A DNA stretch of 64,000 nt, taken from Azoarcus sp. (lineage in GTDB: Bacteria > Pseudomonadota > Gammaproteobacteria > Burkholderiales > Rhodocyclaceae). The stretch lies in NCBI GenBank assembly GCA_031272995.1, contig JAISSY010000042.1, positions 1-64,000 on the forward strand, in the 5' to 3' direction. Made by a program: the position numbers and the translations under genes. This document shows positions 12,707-24,010 of this stretch, one piece after another (position 1 is the stretch's first letter; every line of letters starts with the position of its first letter). The notes under the pieces are model-generated. The model worked only from the letters and a program-made list of their open reading frames with translations. It did not search any database and was not told the DNA's origin.

Positions 12707-13873
12707 ATGTTCCGCCTGAGCCGCTTCATCGCCGAAATAGACAACCCCACCCCGGTCGACCCGCACCGCGATCCGCCCGCGCCGGTCGTCATCTGGAATC
12801 TGACGCGGCGCTGCAACCTCACCTGCAAGCATTGCTACGCCGTGTCCACCGACACCCGTTTCCCCGGCGAACTCGACACCGCGACCGCGCTGCGCGTGCT
12901 CGAAGACCTGTGGGCGAGCCGCGTGCGCGTGCTCATCCTTTCCGGCGGCGAACCGCTGCTGCGCCCCGATTTCTTCGAGATCGCGCAAAGCGCGCGCGCA
13001 ATGGGCTTTTTCGTCGCGCTCTCCACCAACGGCACGCTGATCGACGAGCGCAACATCGTCGAGATCGCCGCCAGCGATTTCGATTACGTCGGCATTTCGC
13101 TCGACGGCATGGAAACGACGCACGACCATTTCCGCCAATGCGTCGGCGCCTTCGCTGCCTCGCTCGCCGGCCTGCGCCTGTGCCGCCGGCACGGGCTGAA
13201 AACCGGCGTGCGCTTCACGCTGACGCGACAGAACGCCGCCGATCTGCCGGCGCTGCTCGATTTGGTCGAACGCGAGGGCGTCGACCGCTTCTACCTTTCG
13301 CACCTCAACTACGCCGGACGCGGCGGCAAGAATCGTCATGAAGACGCGCATTTCACCATGACACGCTGGACGCTGAAGCTGCTGTTCGAGCGCGCGCTTC
13401 ATGCGAACTGGCACGGGCAAAAAATCGACTTCACCACCGGCAACAACGACGCCGACGCCATTTACTTTCTGCACTGGGCGACGCGCCGCTTCCCTGCCGT
13501 CGCCGAACACCTCGCCGACAAATTGCTGCAATGGGGCGGCAACGCTTCCGGCATCAACGTCGCCAACATCGACAATCTCGGCAACGTCCATCCCGACACG
13601 ATGTGGTGGAGCCATACGCTCGGCAACGTGCGCGAACGCTCGTTCGACGCCATCTGGCACGACGAATCCGATCCGCTGCTCGCCGGACTCAAGCGCCGCC
13701 CGCGCCCGGTTGGCGGTCGCTGCGCCGCCTGCCAATATCTGCCCGTTTGCAACGGCAACACCCGCATCCGCGCCCTTGCCGCCGATGGCGACCCGTGGAG
13801 CGAAGACCCCGGCTGTTATCTGAGCGACGCCGAAATCGGCCTCGGCGAGGAGGCTTTCGCCGCCACGACTTGA
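12707..13873 (+). CDS. nirJ: Heme d1 biosynthesis radical SAM protein NirJ
   Basis: WNLTRRCNLTCKHCYAVS radical SAM motif; SPASM-like C-terminal cysteines; after nirH. Confidence 0.94.
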   Translation: MFRLSRFIAEIDNPTPVDPHRDPPAPVVIWNLTRRCNLTCKHCYAVSTDTRFPGELDTATALRVLEDLWASRVRVLILSGGEPLLRPDFFEIAQSARAMGFFVALSTNGTLIDERNIVEIAASDFDYVGISLDGMETTHDHFRQCVGAFAASLAGLRLCRRHGLKTGVRFTLTRQNAADLPALLDLVEREGVDRFYLSHLNYAGRGGKNRHEDAHFTMTRWTLKLLFERALHANWHGQKIDFTTGNNDADAIYFLHWATRRFPAVAEHLADKLLQWGGNASGINVANIDNLGNVHPDTMWWSHTLGNVRERSFDAIWHDESDPLLAGLKRRPRPVGGRCAACQYLPVCNGNTRIRALAADGDPWSEDPGCYLSDAEIGLGEEAFAATT

Positions 13874-13913
13874 CCCCCCTTCCCCCCTGAACAAAGCAAA
13901 GAGGATAAAAAAC

Positions 13914-15155
13914 ATGCCCCAACTGCTGCGCATCGAAGAACCGCAACGCGCCCCCCGCCCCCTCCCGCCCCGCGCCGACAAAAGCGACGTCTATCCGCTA
14001 TGGCGGCTCGGATTTCGTCCGTTTTTCCTGTTCGGCGTCGTTTTCAGCCTGTTCGCGCTCGCTTTGTGGATTGGTTTCTACGCCGGCTGGACGCCCGCGC
14101 CCGCGACATGGGAGCCGCTGGGCGGCTGGCTGTCATGGCACCGCCACGAAATGCCGTTCGGCTTCGCCACCGCCATCGTCGCCGGTTTTCTGCTCACCGC
14201 CATCCAGAACTGGACTTCGCGCCCTAGCCTCTCCGGCAAGCCGCTGCTCGGCCTGTTCGCCTTGTGGGCGCTGGCGCGGCTGGCGTGGCTCGTCGGCGCG
14301 CCCTGGCCGGTCGCGGCGGCGCCCGAACTGGCCTTTCTGCTCCTGCTCGCCTTCGCCACCGGACGCCTGCTGTGGCGGGCGCGGCAGAGCCACAATTATT
14401 CGGCGCCGTTCACCATCGTGATGATGGCCGCCGCCGACGCGCTTTCCATCGCCGGGCTGGCCACCGTCAACGACGACTGGCAACGCAACGGCGCGCTCGC
14501 CGTGGTGTGGTTGATCGTGGCCTTGATGACGATGATCGGCGGCCGCGTCATCCCCTTCTTCACCCAACGTGGACTCGGCCGCGCCGCGCCGCGTCCCGCG
14601 CCGCTGTGGCTAGACGCGACCCTGATGGCCGCCGCGCTCGTCCTCGCCCTGCTCTCCGCCTTCGGCCTCGGCGCCACGGCGTCCCTCGTCTGGGTCGCGC
14701 CGTTCGCCCTGCTCGCGGTCGCGCACGCATGGCGTCTGTGGCGCTGGCACGACCGCGACATCTGGCGCGTGCCGCTTTTGTGGTCGCTGCACCTCGCCTG
14801 CCTGTGGCTGGCGGTCGCGCTGGCCGCTTTCGCGCTTTTTCACGCCGGCTGGCTCACATCCTCCAGCATCGCGCTGCACGCGCTCACCGTCGGCGCCATG
14901 TCCGGCCTGATTCTGGCGATGATCGCCCGCGTCAGCCTCGGCCACACCGGCCGCCCGCTGCAAGCATCGGGCGCGATGACGTGGGCCTTTGCCTTGTTGA
15001 ACCTCGGCGCGGCGGCGCGGGTGTTCGTCGCGCCCTATTTCTTCATGGCTGGTCTCGCCGTCGCCACCGTCTGCTGGCTCGCCGCTTTCGGCATCTTCGC
15101 GTGGCGCTACGCCCCCATCCTGCTCGCGCCGCGCGCCGACGGCAAGCCGGGCTAA
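13914..15155 (+). CDS. nnrS: NnrS family protein
   Basis: PLWRLGFRPFFLFGVVFS, WHRHEMPFGFATAIVAGFLLTAIQNWT, HALTVGAMSGLILAMIARVSLGHTGRPL. Confidence 0.94.
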   Translation: MPQLLRIEEPQRAPRPLPPRADKSDVYPLWRLGFRPFFLFGVVFSLFALALWIGFYAGWTPAPATWEPLGGWLSWHRHEMPFGFATAIVAGFLLTAIQNWTSRPSLSGKPLLGLFALWALARLAWLVGAPWPVAAAPELAFLLLLAFATGRLLWRARQSHNYSAPFTIVMMAAADALSIAGLATVNDDWQRNGALAVVWLIVALMTMIGGRVIPFFTQRGLGRAAPRPAPLWLDATLMAAALVLALLSAFGLGATASLVWVAPFALLAVAHAWRLWRWHDRDIWRVPLLWSLHLACLWLAVALAAFALFHAGWLTSSSIALHALTVGAMSGLILAMIARVSLGHTGRPLQASGAMTWAFALLNLGAAARVFVAPYFFMAGLAVATVCWLAAFGIFAWRYAPILLAPRADGKPG

Positions 15156-15616
15156 ACCGCCCCCGCAAACCCGTTCTGCCGCCACGCTTCATAAACCACC
15201 ACCGCGACGGCGTTGGAGAGGTTGATGCTGCGGTTGGCGGGGCGCATCGGGATACGCAGGCGGCGCTCCGGGGGGAATTCCTCCAGCACCGCTTGCGGCA
15301 GGCCGCGGGTTTCCGGGCCGAACAGGAACACGTCGTCGGGGGCGTAGGCGACGGCGTCGAACCGCGCGGCGACGCGGGTGCTGAAGGCGAAGACGCGGCG
15401 TCCGGCGAAATGGGCACGGCAGGCGGGCCAATCGGGATGCACGGTGACGTGCGCGAGGTCGTGGTAATCCAGCCCGGCGCGGCGCAACTGGCGGTCGGAG
15501 AGGTCGAACCCCAACGGCTCGACCAGATGCAACCGCGCGCCGCTGTTGGCGGTCAGGCGAATGACGTTGCCGGCGTTGGGCGGGATTTCCGGCTCGAAAA
15601 GGATGACGTCGAACAT
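15152..15616 (-). CDS. trmL: tRNA (cytidine(34)-2'-O)-methyltransferase TrmL (SPOUT)
   Basis: MFDVILFEPEIPPNAGNVIRLTANSGARLHLVEPLGF; FLFGPETRGLPQ; RSINLSNAVAVVVYEAWRQ; real start is inside the larger ORF. Confidence 0.93.
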   Translation of the reverse strand: MFDVILFEPEIPPNAGNVIRLTANSGARLHLVEPLGFDLSDRQLRRAGLDYHDLAHVTVHPDWPACRAHFAGRRVFAFSTRVAARFDAVAYAPDDVFLFGPETRGLPQAVLEEFPPERRLRIPMRPANRSINLSNAVAVVVYEAWRQNGFAGAV

Positions 15617-15630
15617 CGCGCCCCGCCGCT

Positions 15631-16257
15631 TTATTGCCGCAATCCGAGTTGGCGGTCGTGCAGGCGCGAGAGCAGCAACTGCGAAAGCGCCGCGCCGACG
15701 AGGCACAGGAACATATCCCACTGCGCGTCCCAGATGTCGCCCTGCCACGCGAGGTAGGCGGAAGCGTCCGCGCCGAAAACGAGCGCCGCCCACCATTCCA
15801 TCAACTCGAAGAACGCGGCGAAGGACAGACAAATCGCCAACACCAGATAAACCAGCAACCCGCCGCGCTTGAGCGGCGAGAAGCGCAGCAGCAGTTCGCG
15901 CGCCAGAATGGCAGGCACGAAGCCCTGCATCAGATGCCCGACGCGATCCCAAGGATTGCGCTCGAAGCCGAACGTATCCTTCAACCAATAACCGAGCGGC
16001 GCCTGTTCGTAAGTAAAAACGCCGCCCTCGATGAGCACCAGCGCGTGCAGCGCCAGCAGCCAGCACAGCAACCGCGTCAGCGGCAACCGCCGCCACAGCA
16101 GCGCCAACGCCGGCAGCGCCGCGACAATCCAGAACGTTTCGAGAATCCACGTCAGCCGGTCGTTGGTCAAACAGAACGACCACACCAGCACGACGGCGAC
16201 GAACAACCAAAGCGCCGCGCCTTCGCGGCGCGTGGGAGTCTGGATGGCAGTCGTCAT
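15631..16257 (-). CDS. DUF2238/YjdF family membrane protein
   Basis: DRVGHLMQGFVPAILARELLLR and FELMEWWAALVFG...WDAQWDMFLCLVGA; start chosen at MTTAIQ (ORF track extends to 16308). Confidence 0.75.
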   Translation of the reverse strand: MTTAIQTPTRREGAALWLFVAVVLVWSFCLTNDRLTWILETFWIVAALPALALLWRRLPLTRLLCWLLALHALVLIEGGVFTYEQAPLGYWLKDTFGFERNPWDRVGHLMQGFVPAILARELLLRFSPLKRGGLLVYLVLAICLSFAAFFELMEWWAALVFGADASAYLAWQGDIWDAQWDMFLCLVGAALSQLLLSRLHDRQLGLRQ

Positions 16258-16345
16258 GGCGCGAAGCCCCGAAAGCGAAGGAAGCCCGATTCTCCCCGAA
16301 TGATTCACTTTGAGCCAGCCCCGCCGCCCGCTAGAATGCCCGCCT

Positions 16346-16420
16346 CTCCCTGTAGTTCAATGGATAGAACGGGCGCCTCCTAAGCGCCAGATGCAGGTTC
16401 GATTCCTGCCGGGGGGACCA
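16346..16420 (+). tRNA. tRNA-Arg (anticodon CCU)
   Basis: Cloverleaf read by eye: acceptor CTCCCTG/CGGGGGG, D-stem GTTC/GAAC, anticodon arm GGCGC-CTCCTAA-GCGCC, T-arm GCAGG-TTCGATT-CCTGC, encoded CCA. Confidence 0.93.
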
Positions 16421-16433
16421 ACGCCATCTTCGA

Positions 16434-16859
16434 TCAAGCCGCGAACAGTTCCATCGGCACATGAAACCGGCGTGCCAACGCTTTTACCTGCCGCAAGTTG
16501 AGAGCGCGTTTGCCGGCAAGAATTTCGGAGATGACGGATTGCGTCCCGACTTCGGGCAAATCGCTCTGAGTGAGTCCCCACTCGGTCATGAGTTCACGCA
16601 GAACCTGATGCGGCGGCAGTTCCGGCATGGGGTGCGCGCGCGTCTCATATTCGTTGACCCGGTCGGCGATGATCGAAACCAGCCCCCAAAGCGGTTCGTT
16701 GGCGTCGTCCGGCAAGGTATCGGCGAGCGATTCCGCGAACTCCGCCAAACGGGCGCAGTGCGCATCGTCGCGAATCGGCGTCGCCAGCCCCAGTGCGTCA
16801 TGCAGCACATACCACGCCTGCGCGATAGCGGCGGAATTGGTCGTGGTTTCAGTGTTCAT
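16434..16859 (-). CDS. HigA-like antitoxin / HTH regulator (orphan)
   Basis: MNTETTTNSAAIAQAW...LTQSDLPEVGTQSVISEILAGKRALNLRQVKALARRFHVPMELFAA; Xre HTH; no HigB-like ORF adjacent. Confidence 0.8.
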   Translation of the reverse strand: MNTETTTNSAAIAQAWYVLHDALGLATPIRDDAHCARLAEFAESLADTLPDDANEPLWGLVSIIADRVNEYETRAHPMPELPPHQVLRELMTEWGLTQSDLPEVGTQSVISEILAGKRALNLRQVKALARRFHVPMELFAA

Positions 16860-16917
16860 TTCCATTGGTAGAACAAACGCCTCCCAAGCTTCTAATGCTG
16901 ATTCGATTTTTGCCAAA
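16850..16917 (+). pseudogene. Degenerate tRNA-Arg(CCU)-like relic
   Basis: 16869-16914 aligns without gaps to the tRNA from the D-arm 3' side through the T-arm: 34/46 identities by hand count; upstream GTTCA and ATTGG also match after a 5-nt insertion. Confidence 0.6.
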
Positions 16918-16920
16918 TTC

Positions 16921-18396
16921 TCAATCGTTCAAACTAATCTCCCAACTATCCAGCGTCGTGCCCTGTATGCGCTCCAGCGTGGCCTGGGCGTTGCGGTAGG
17001 CGACGATGGCGTTGATGCGGGTGGCTTCGGCGTCGCGCAGGGCGGACTCGAAGGCGGGGAGACGGGAGGCGCTGGAGCCGGTGCGTTGCCGTTCGCGCTC
17101 GTTTTCCAGTTTGCGGCGGGCGAGGTCTTGGGCGCGTTGGGCGATTTCGACTTGCCGCCAGCGCGTGTCGAGGGTGCGCACGGCGTCGTTGATGTCGCGC
17201 TCCAGCGCTTGACGGGCTTCGATGAGACGGGTGTTCTCGTTGCGGACGTTGATGCTGGCGCGCGCTTCGCTCTCGCGCGGGCCGGCGTCGCCGATGGGGA
17301 TTTCGATTTGAATGCCGGCGTGGTTCTCGCGGTCGGTGGTGGTGTCGTGGCCGCCGTTGGCGGCGTGGGCGTAGTTGCGCGACTGACGGGCGCCGCCGAC
17401 CAAAGACACGTCCCATTTGCGCTGATCGCGCGCCACGGTGAGATCGACGCGGGCGCGCTCGAAGGCGATGTTCTGGATGAGCCACGCCGGCTGCTGCTCG
17501 CGCGCGGCGCGTAACGCTTGCGCGACGCTGACCTTGACGCGATGGGCGTCGATGGCGTCGACGGCGCGCACGTTCAACTCCAAATCCAGCGCCAGCAGGC
17601 GCAACAGGTGCAGGCGGCAGGCTTCGAGCTGGTTGACCGCTTCCTCGGAGGCCAACTCCTGCTGCGCCACTTCCGCCTCGGCGAGCACGAAATCGACGTC
17701 GTGATAAAACCCGGCGGCGATGAGATGCAGGTTGTCGAACAGCAAGCGGTTCGCCTGCGTCACGGCCTGACGGGCAAGGCGCTCCTGTTCCTGCGCGCGC
17801 AGCAGATCGTTGTAGGCGACGACGATTTCCGTCACCGCATTGGCGACGGCGGCCTTCAACTTGAGGCGGTTCATCTGGTCGGTCATTTCCGCCTTGCGCA
17901 ACGGCGCGGTGACCACCTCGCGACTGGCGCCGCGCAACAGCGGTTGCACGACGGTGAAGGAGGCGCCGTCGTTGCGGTTGTAGCCGACCAGTCCGCCCTG
18001 CGTGATGCGGTTGTCGTAGGAGAGGCTGAACTTGGTGCCGTATTCGCTTTGCAGCGTCGCGGTCGGCTTGATTTCGGTGAGGCTGAAATAATCGTCGCCC
18101 TCGGTCTGGTTGGCGACGTGGCGGCTGCTGACCGAGAAGCGCGGCGAGAAGATGTCGCTGGCCTGTTTCAGTTCCTGCTTCTGCGCGGCGCGTTCGAGAT
18201 AGGCGCTGCGGATGGCGCCATTGTTGGCGAGTCCGATGAACACCGCGTCGGCGAGGCGCAGGGCGACTTCCACGCCGTCGAGCGCCACCGGTTCGCCGGG
18301 CATGGTCGGGCGCGCAACGTCCGCCGCGACGGCAGGCGCGAGGCACGCGGTCAAAAACAGACAGCCAGCGAAGCTGCGGAGGCGAAATCGGGGCAT
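16921..18396 (-). CDS. TolC-family outer membrane efflux protein
   Basis: Signal peptide MPRFRLRSFAGCLFLTACLAPAVAA; long coiled-coil pattern; DARRTLDTRWRQVEIA-like repeat halves typical of OEP. Confidence 0.8.
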   Translation of the reverse strand: MPRFRLRSFAGCLFLTACLAPAVAADVARPTMPGEPVALDGVEVALRLADAVFIGLANNGAIRSAYLERAAQKQELKQASDIFSPRFSVSSRHVANQTEGDDYFSLTEIKPTATLQSEYGTKFSLSYDNRITQGGLVGYNRNDGASFTVVQPLLRGASREVVTAPLRKAEMTDQMNRLKLKAAVANAVTEIVVAYNDLLRAQEQERLARQAVTQANRLLFDNLHLIAAGFYHDVDFVLAEAEVAQQELASEEAVNQLEACRLHLLRLLALDLELNVRAVDAIDAHRVKVSVAQALRAAREQQPAWLIQNIAFERARVDLTVARDQRKWDVSLVGGARQSRNYAHAANGGHDTTTDRENHAGIQIEIPIGDAGPRESEARASINVRNENTRLIEARQALERDINDAVRTLDTRWRQVEIAQRAQDLARRKLENERERQRTGSSASRLPAFESALRDAEATRINAIVAYRNAQATLERIQGTTLDSWEISLND

Positions 18397-18523
18397 CGCG
18401 CGGGTCTTTTGGTGATATGACGCGAATTCAAACGACACGGGGAAGAAACCATTGGCGTATTTAACATTCCGGACGGAACTCCGACAAGGACTGACGGCAT
18501 GAAATAAAGTTTCAGCACACCCC

Positions 18524-18550
18524 TTGAAATCCTTGAAACCGCCCCAATGT
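18524..18550 (+). promoter_or_regulatory. Sigma32 (heat-shock)-type promoter of grpE
   Basis: CTTGAAA (18524-18530), 12-nt spacer, CCCCAATG (18543-18550); about 43 nt upstream of the grpE start. Confidence 0.8.
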
Positions 18551-18592
18551 GCGCGTCCTCGCATTTCAAGACGAAAGAGGGAACCCTTGTCC

Positions 18593-19363
18593 ATGCCGCC
18601 AGACCGTCCCAATCCCGCCGCGCAGGCCGGCGCCGTGCCGCCGCCGCCGCCCGGTCAGGAACAAGCGCCGCTGTCGAACCCGCTCTCCGGGGACGCCGAC
18701 AGCGGCGGAATCAAAATCACCGGCCAATCCCGCCCCGCGCCGGACGCGCAAACGCCGCCCGCGCCACCCGCTCCCGAAGCCGCCGCTCCCGCGCCCGAAG
18801 CCGCCGCGCCCGCCACCTCCGCTTCCGAAACCGTCGCCGCGCCCGTCGAGGAGCAGCCTCTGCTGACGCCGGCGGAGCAAAACGTCGACCTCACCATCAA
18901 GCTCATCGAGGCCGAAGGGCGCATCGCCGAAGCCGAGGCGCAGGCCGCCGAACAGCGCGACGCGTGGTTGCGCGCCAAGGCGGAAACCGAGAACGTGCGC
19001 CGCCGCGCGCAGGAGGAAGTGGCCAAGACCGCCAAGTTCGCCAGCGAGAAGTTCGCCGGCACCATGCTGCCGGTGAAGGACGCGCTGGAAGCGGCGCTCG
19101 CCATCGAAAACCAGACGCTGGAAAAACTGCGCGAAGGGGTCGAACTGACGCTCAAGCAACTCGTCGCCGCCTTCGAGAGCGCCGGGTTGCGCGAGGAAAA
19201 CCCGCTCGGCCAGAAATTCGACCCCAACAAGCATCAGGCCATCGGCGCGCTCGAATCCGACGCCGAACCGAACACCGTCATCGACGTGCTGCAGAAAGGC
19301 TATCTGCTCCACGAGCGTGTCATACGACCGGCCATGGTCATGGTTGCGCGCGCCAAGGCTTGA
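18593..19363 (+). CDS. grpE: Nucleotide exchange factor GrpE with long Pro/Ala-rich N-terminus
   Basis: [91 protein letters not shown]. Confidence 0.94.
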   Translation: MPPDRPNPAAQAGAVPPPPPGQEQAPLSNPLSGDADSGGIKITGQSRPAPDAQTPPAPPAPEAAAPAPEAAAPATSASETVAAPVEEQPLLTPAEQNVDLTIKLIEAEGRIAEAEAQAAEQRDAWLRAKAETENVRRRAQEEVAKTAKFASEKFAGTMLPVKDALEAALAIENQTLEKLREGVELTLKQLVAAFESAGLREENPLGQKFDPNKHQAIGALESDAEPNTVIDVLQKGYLLHERVIRPAMVMVARAKA

Positions 19364-19445
19364 AAGCGCGCCGCCGCCCCCCATATACGACGCATCCACG
19401 GGTGAAGCCCGCACAGGAAATCTCACAAACAAAGGAATCCACATC

Positions 19446-21398
<1,953 letters not shown>

Positions 21399-21405
21399 GC
21401 TGCGC

Positions 21406-21434
21406 GTTGGGGCGGGTTTCAAACCCGCCCCAAC
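21406..21434. terminator. Perfect 14-bp hairpin GTTGGGGCGGGTTT-C-AAACCCGCCCCAAC
   Basis: Self-complementarity read directly; just after the dnaK stop; no obvious U-tract. Confidence 0.6.
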
Positions 21435-21453
21435 AACCGCAAATAACCGCCCG

Positions 21454-21481
21454 ACGTCATTCCAAACACTTGGAATGACGT
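21454..21481. repeat. 12-bp inverted repeat ACGTCATTCCAA-ACAC-TTGGAATGACGT
   Basis: Self-complementarity read directly; between dnaK and dnaJ. Confidence 0.65.
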
Positions 21482-21500
21482 ATTAGTTTCAGAAACCACC

Positions 21501-22628
21501 ATGGCCAAAAAAGACTACTACGACATCCTCGGCGTCAATCGGGACGCCAGCGACGACGATATCAAGAAGGCTTATCGCAAGCTGGCGATGAAGTACCACC
21601 CCGACCGCAACCCCGACAGCAAGGATGCCGAGGAAAAGTTCAAGGAGGCCAAGGAAGCCTACGAGGTGCTCTCCGACGCCAAGAAGCGCGACAGTTACGA
21701 CCGCTTCGGCCACGCCGGCGTCGACCCCTCGATGGGCGGCGGCCCCGGCGGCTTCGGCGGCGGCGGTTTCGAGGGTTTCGGCGACGCCTTCTCCGACATC
21801 TTCGGCGACCTGTTCGGCGGCGGGCGCGGTCGTTCCAACGTCTATCGCGGCGCCGACCTGCGCTACAACCTCGAAATCTCGCTCGAAGAAGCGGCGCGCG
21901 GCGCCGAGAAAACCATCCGTATTCCCACCATCGAGGAATGCGAAACCTGCCACGGCACCGGCGCGAAACCCGGCACCCACGCCACCACCTGTCCCAACTG
22001 CGGCGGCTCCGGCCAGATGCGCATCCAGCAGGGCTTTTTCTCGCTGCAACAGCCCTGCCCCAAGTGCCACGGCTCCGGCCGCATCATCCCCGACCCCTGC
22101 CGCGACTGCGGCGGCGCCGGGCGCGTCAAACGGCAAAAGACGCTGGAGGTGAAAATCCCCCCCGGAATCGACGAAGGAATGCGTCTGCGCCACTCCGGCC
22201 ACGGCGAACCGGGCGTCAACGGCGGCCCTCCGGGCGACCTCTACGTCGAAATTCACATCCGCCAACACTCGGTTTTCGAGCGCGAACACGACGACCTGCA
22301 CTGCGAAATGCCGATCAGCTTCGCCACCGCCGCCCTTGGCGGCGAAATCGAAATTCCCACCCTCGACGGCCTCGCCCGCCTGAAAATCCCCGCCGAAACG
22401 CAAAGCGGAAAAGTATTCCGCTTACGCGGCAAAGGCATCAAAAACGTGCGCAACCAAAGCCACGGCGATTTGATGTGTCATGTCGTGGTGGAAACGCCGG
22501 TGAACCTCACCGACCGTCAGCGCGAGTTGCTATTCGAATTCGACGAAATCTCGAAACGCAACGGGGACAGGCACAACCCGAAGGCGAAGTCGTTCATGGA
22601 TAAGGTGAAGGATTTCTTTGGGACGTAA
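21501..22628 (+). CDS. dnaJ: Chaperone DnaJ
   Basis: J-domain YHPDRNP (HPD), G/F region, four CxxCxGxG zinc repeats. Confidence 0.98.
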   Translation: MAKKDYYDILGVNRDASDDDIKKAYRKLAMKYHPDRNPDSKDAEEKFKEAKEAYEVLSDAKKRDSYDRFGHAGVDPSMGGGPGGFGGGGFEGFGDAFSDIFGDLFGGGRGRSNVYRGADLRYNLEISLEEAARGAEKTIRIPTIEECETCHGTGAKPGTHATTCPNCGGSGQMRIQQGFFSLQQPCPKCHGSGRIIPDPCRDCGGAGRVKRQKTLEVKIPPGIDEGMRLRHSGHGEPGVNGGPPGDLYVEIHIRQHSVFEREHDDLHCEMPISFATAALGGEIEIPTLDGLARLKIPAETQSGKVFRLRGKGIKNVRNQSHGDLMCHVVVETPVNLTDRQRELLFEFDEISKRNGDRHNPKAKSFMDKVKDFFGT

Positions 22629-22637
22629 GCGGGCGAA

Positions 22638-23996
22638 CTACCCGCCCACCGCCTTCCGCACCACCGTCGCAATCTCCTGCGCCAGCCGTTCGACCTGCGC
22701 CCCATCCTTCCCTTCGATCATCACCCGCAACAGCGGCTCCGTCCCCGACGGCCGCAACAACACCCGCCCGCTATCGCCCAACTCCTTCTCCGCCGCTTCC
22801 TGCGCGGCTTTGATGCCGGCGTCGGCTTGCCACTCGAAACCGAGCGGCAGGCGCACGTTCACCAGCTTTTGCGGATAGAACACGAGGGCGGAGCAGGCTT
22901 GCGCGAGGGTTTGGCCTTTTTCGCGCAGAGCGGCGAGGACTTGCAGGGCGGAGACGATGCCGTCGCCGGTGGTGTGGCAGTCGAGACAGATGATGTGGCC
23001 GGAGTTCTCGCCGCCCAAGCGCCAGCCTTTTTCGTGCAGCAGTTCGAGCACGTAGCGGTCGCCGACCTTGGCGCGGGCGAACGGCAGACCGAGACGGACG
23101 ATGGCGTGCTCGAAGCCGAGGTTGCTCATCAGCGTGCCGACGACGCCGCCGACCTTGCCTTTGGCCTGCTTGGCGGCGGCGATGACGTAGAGCAGCTTGT
23201 CGCCGTCATAGATTTCGCCCTGGCGGTCGACCATGATGAGGCGGTCGCCGTCGCCGTCGAGGGCGACGCCGATGTCCGCCGCGTGGGCGAGCACGGTCTG
23301 GCGCAGGGATTCGGGGTTGGTCGCGCCCACGTCGGCGTTGATGTTGAAGCCGTCGGGGGCGGCGCCCGCCGTCACCACTTCGGCGCCGAGTTCGTGAAAG
23401 ACGCGCGGGGCGATGTGATAGGCGGCGCCGTGAGCGCAGTCGACGGCGATTTTCAGGCCGCGCAGGTCGAGTTCGTTGGGGAAGGTGCTCTTGCAGAATT
23501 CGATGTAACGCCCCGCCGCGTCGTCGATGCGCGCGGCGCGTCCCAAGTGCGCGGCTTCGACGCAGCCCATGCCGGCTTCGAGGCGGGTTTCGATTTGCGC
23601 TTCCACCGCGTCGGGCAGTTTGTGGCCGCCGGCAGAGAAGATTTTGATGCCGTTATCGTAGTAGGGATTGTGCGAGGCGGAAATCACCACGCCGGCTTGC
23701 AGGCGCAGGGCGCGGGTGAGGTAGGCGACGGCGGGCGTGGGAATCGGGCCGGCGAGCATGACGTCGACGCCCGCCGAGGAGAAACCGGCTTCGAGCGCCG
23801 CTTCCAGCATGTAGCCGGAGATGCGCGTGTCTTTGCCAATCAAGACCGCCGGACGCTCGCCCGCAGGCAGGATGTGGCGCTCGGCGAGCACCACCCCGGC
23901 GGCGTGGCCGAGGCGCAGAACGAAATCGGGGGTAATCGGGGCGTTGCCGACACGGCCGCGCACGCCATCGGTGCCGAAATATTTGCGAATTCCCAT
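22638..23996 (-). CDS. glmM: Phosphoglucosamine mutase
   Basis: [61 protein letters not shown]. Confidence 0.97.
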   Translation of the reverse strand: MGIRKYFGTDGVRGRVGNAPITPDFVLRLGHAAGVVLAERHILPAGERPAVLIGKDTRISGYMLEAALEAGFSSAGVDVMLAGPIPTPAVAYLTRALRLQAGVVISASHNPYYDNGIKIFSAGGHKLPDAVEAQIETRLEAGMGCVEAAHLGRAARIDDAAGRYIEFCKSTFPNELDLRGLKIAVDCAHGAAYHIAPRVFHELGAEVVTAGAAPDGFNINADVGATNPESLRQTVLAHAADIGVALDGDGDRLIMVDRQGEIYDGDKLLYVIAAAKQAKGKVGGVVGTLMSNLGFEHAIVRLGLPFARAKVGDRYVLELLHEKGWRLGGENSGHIICLDCHTTGDGIVSALQVLAALREKGQTLAQACSALVFYPQKLVNVRLPLGFEWQADAGIKAAQEAAEKELGDSGRVLLRPSGTEPLLRVMIEGKDGAQVERLAQEIATVVRKAVGG

Positions 23997-24010
23997 TTTC
24001 TTTTCCTCTC

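Noticed and set aside
16357-16581. Small minus-strand ORF overlapping tRNA-Arg
   Set aside because: Overlaps the tRNA and the higA-like gene; no support.
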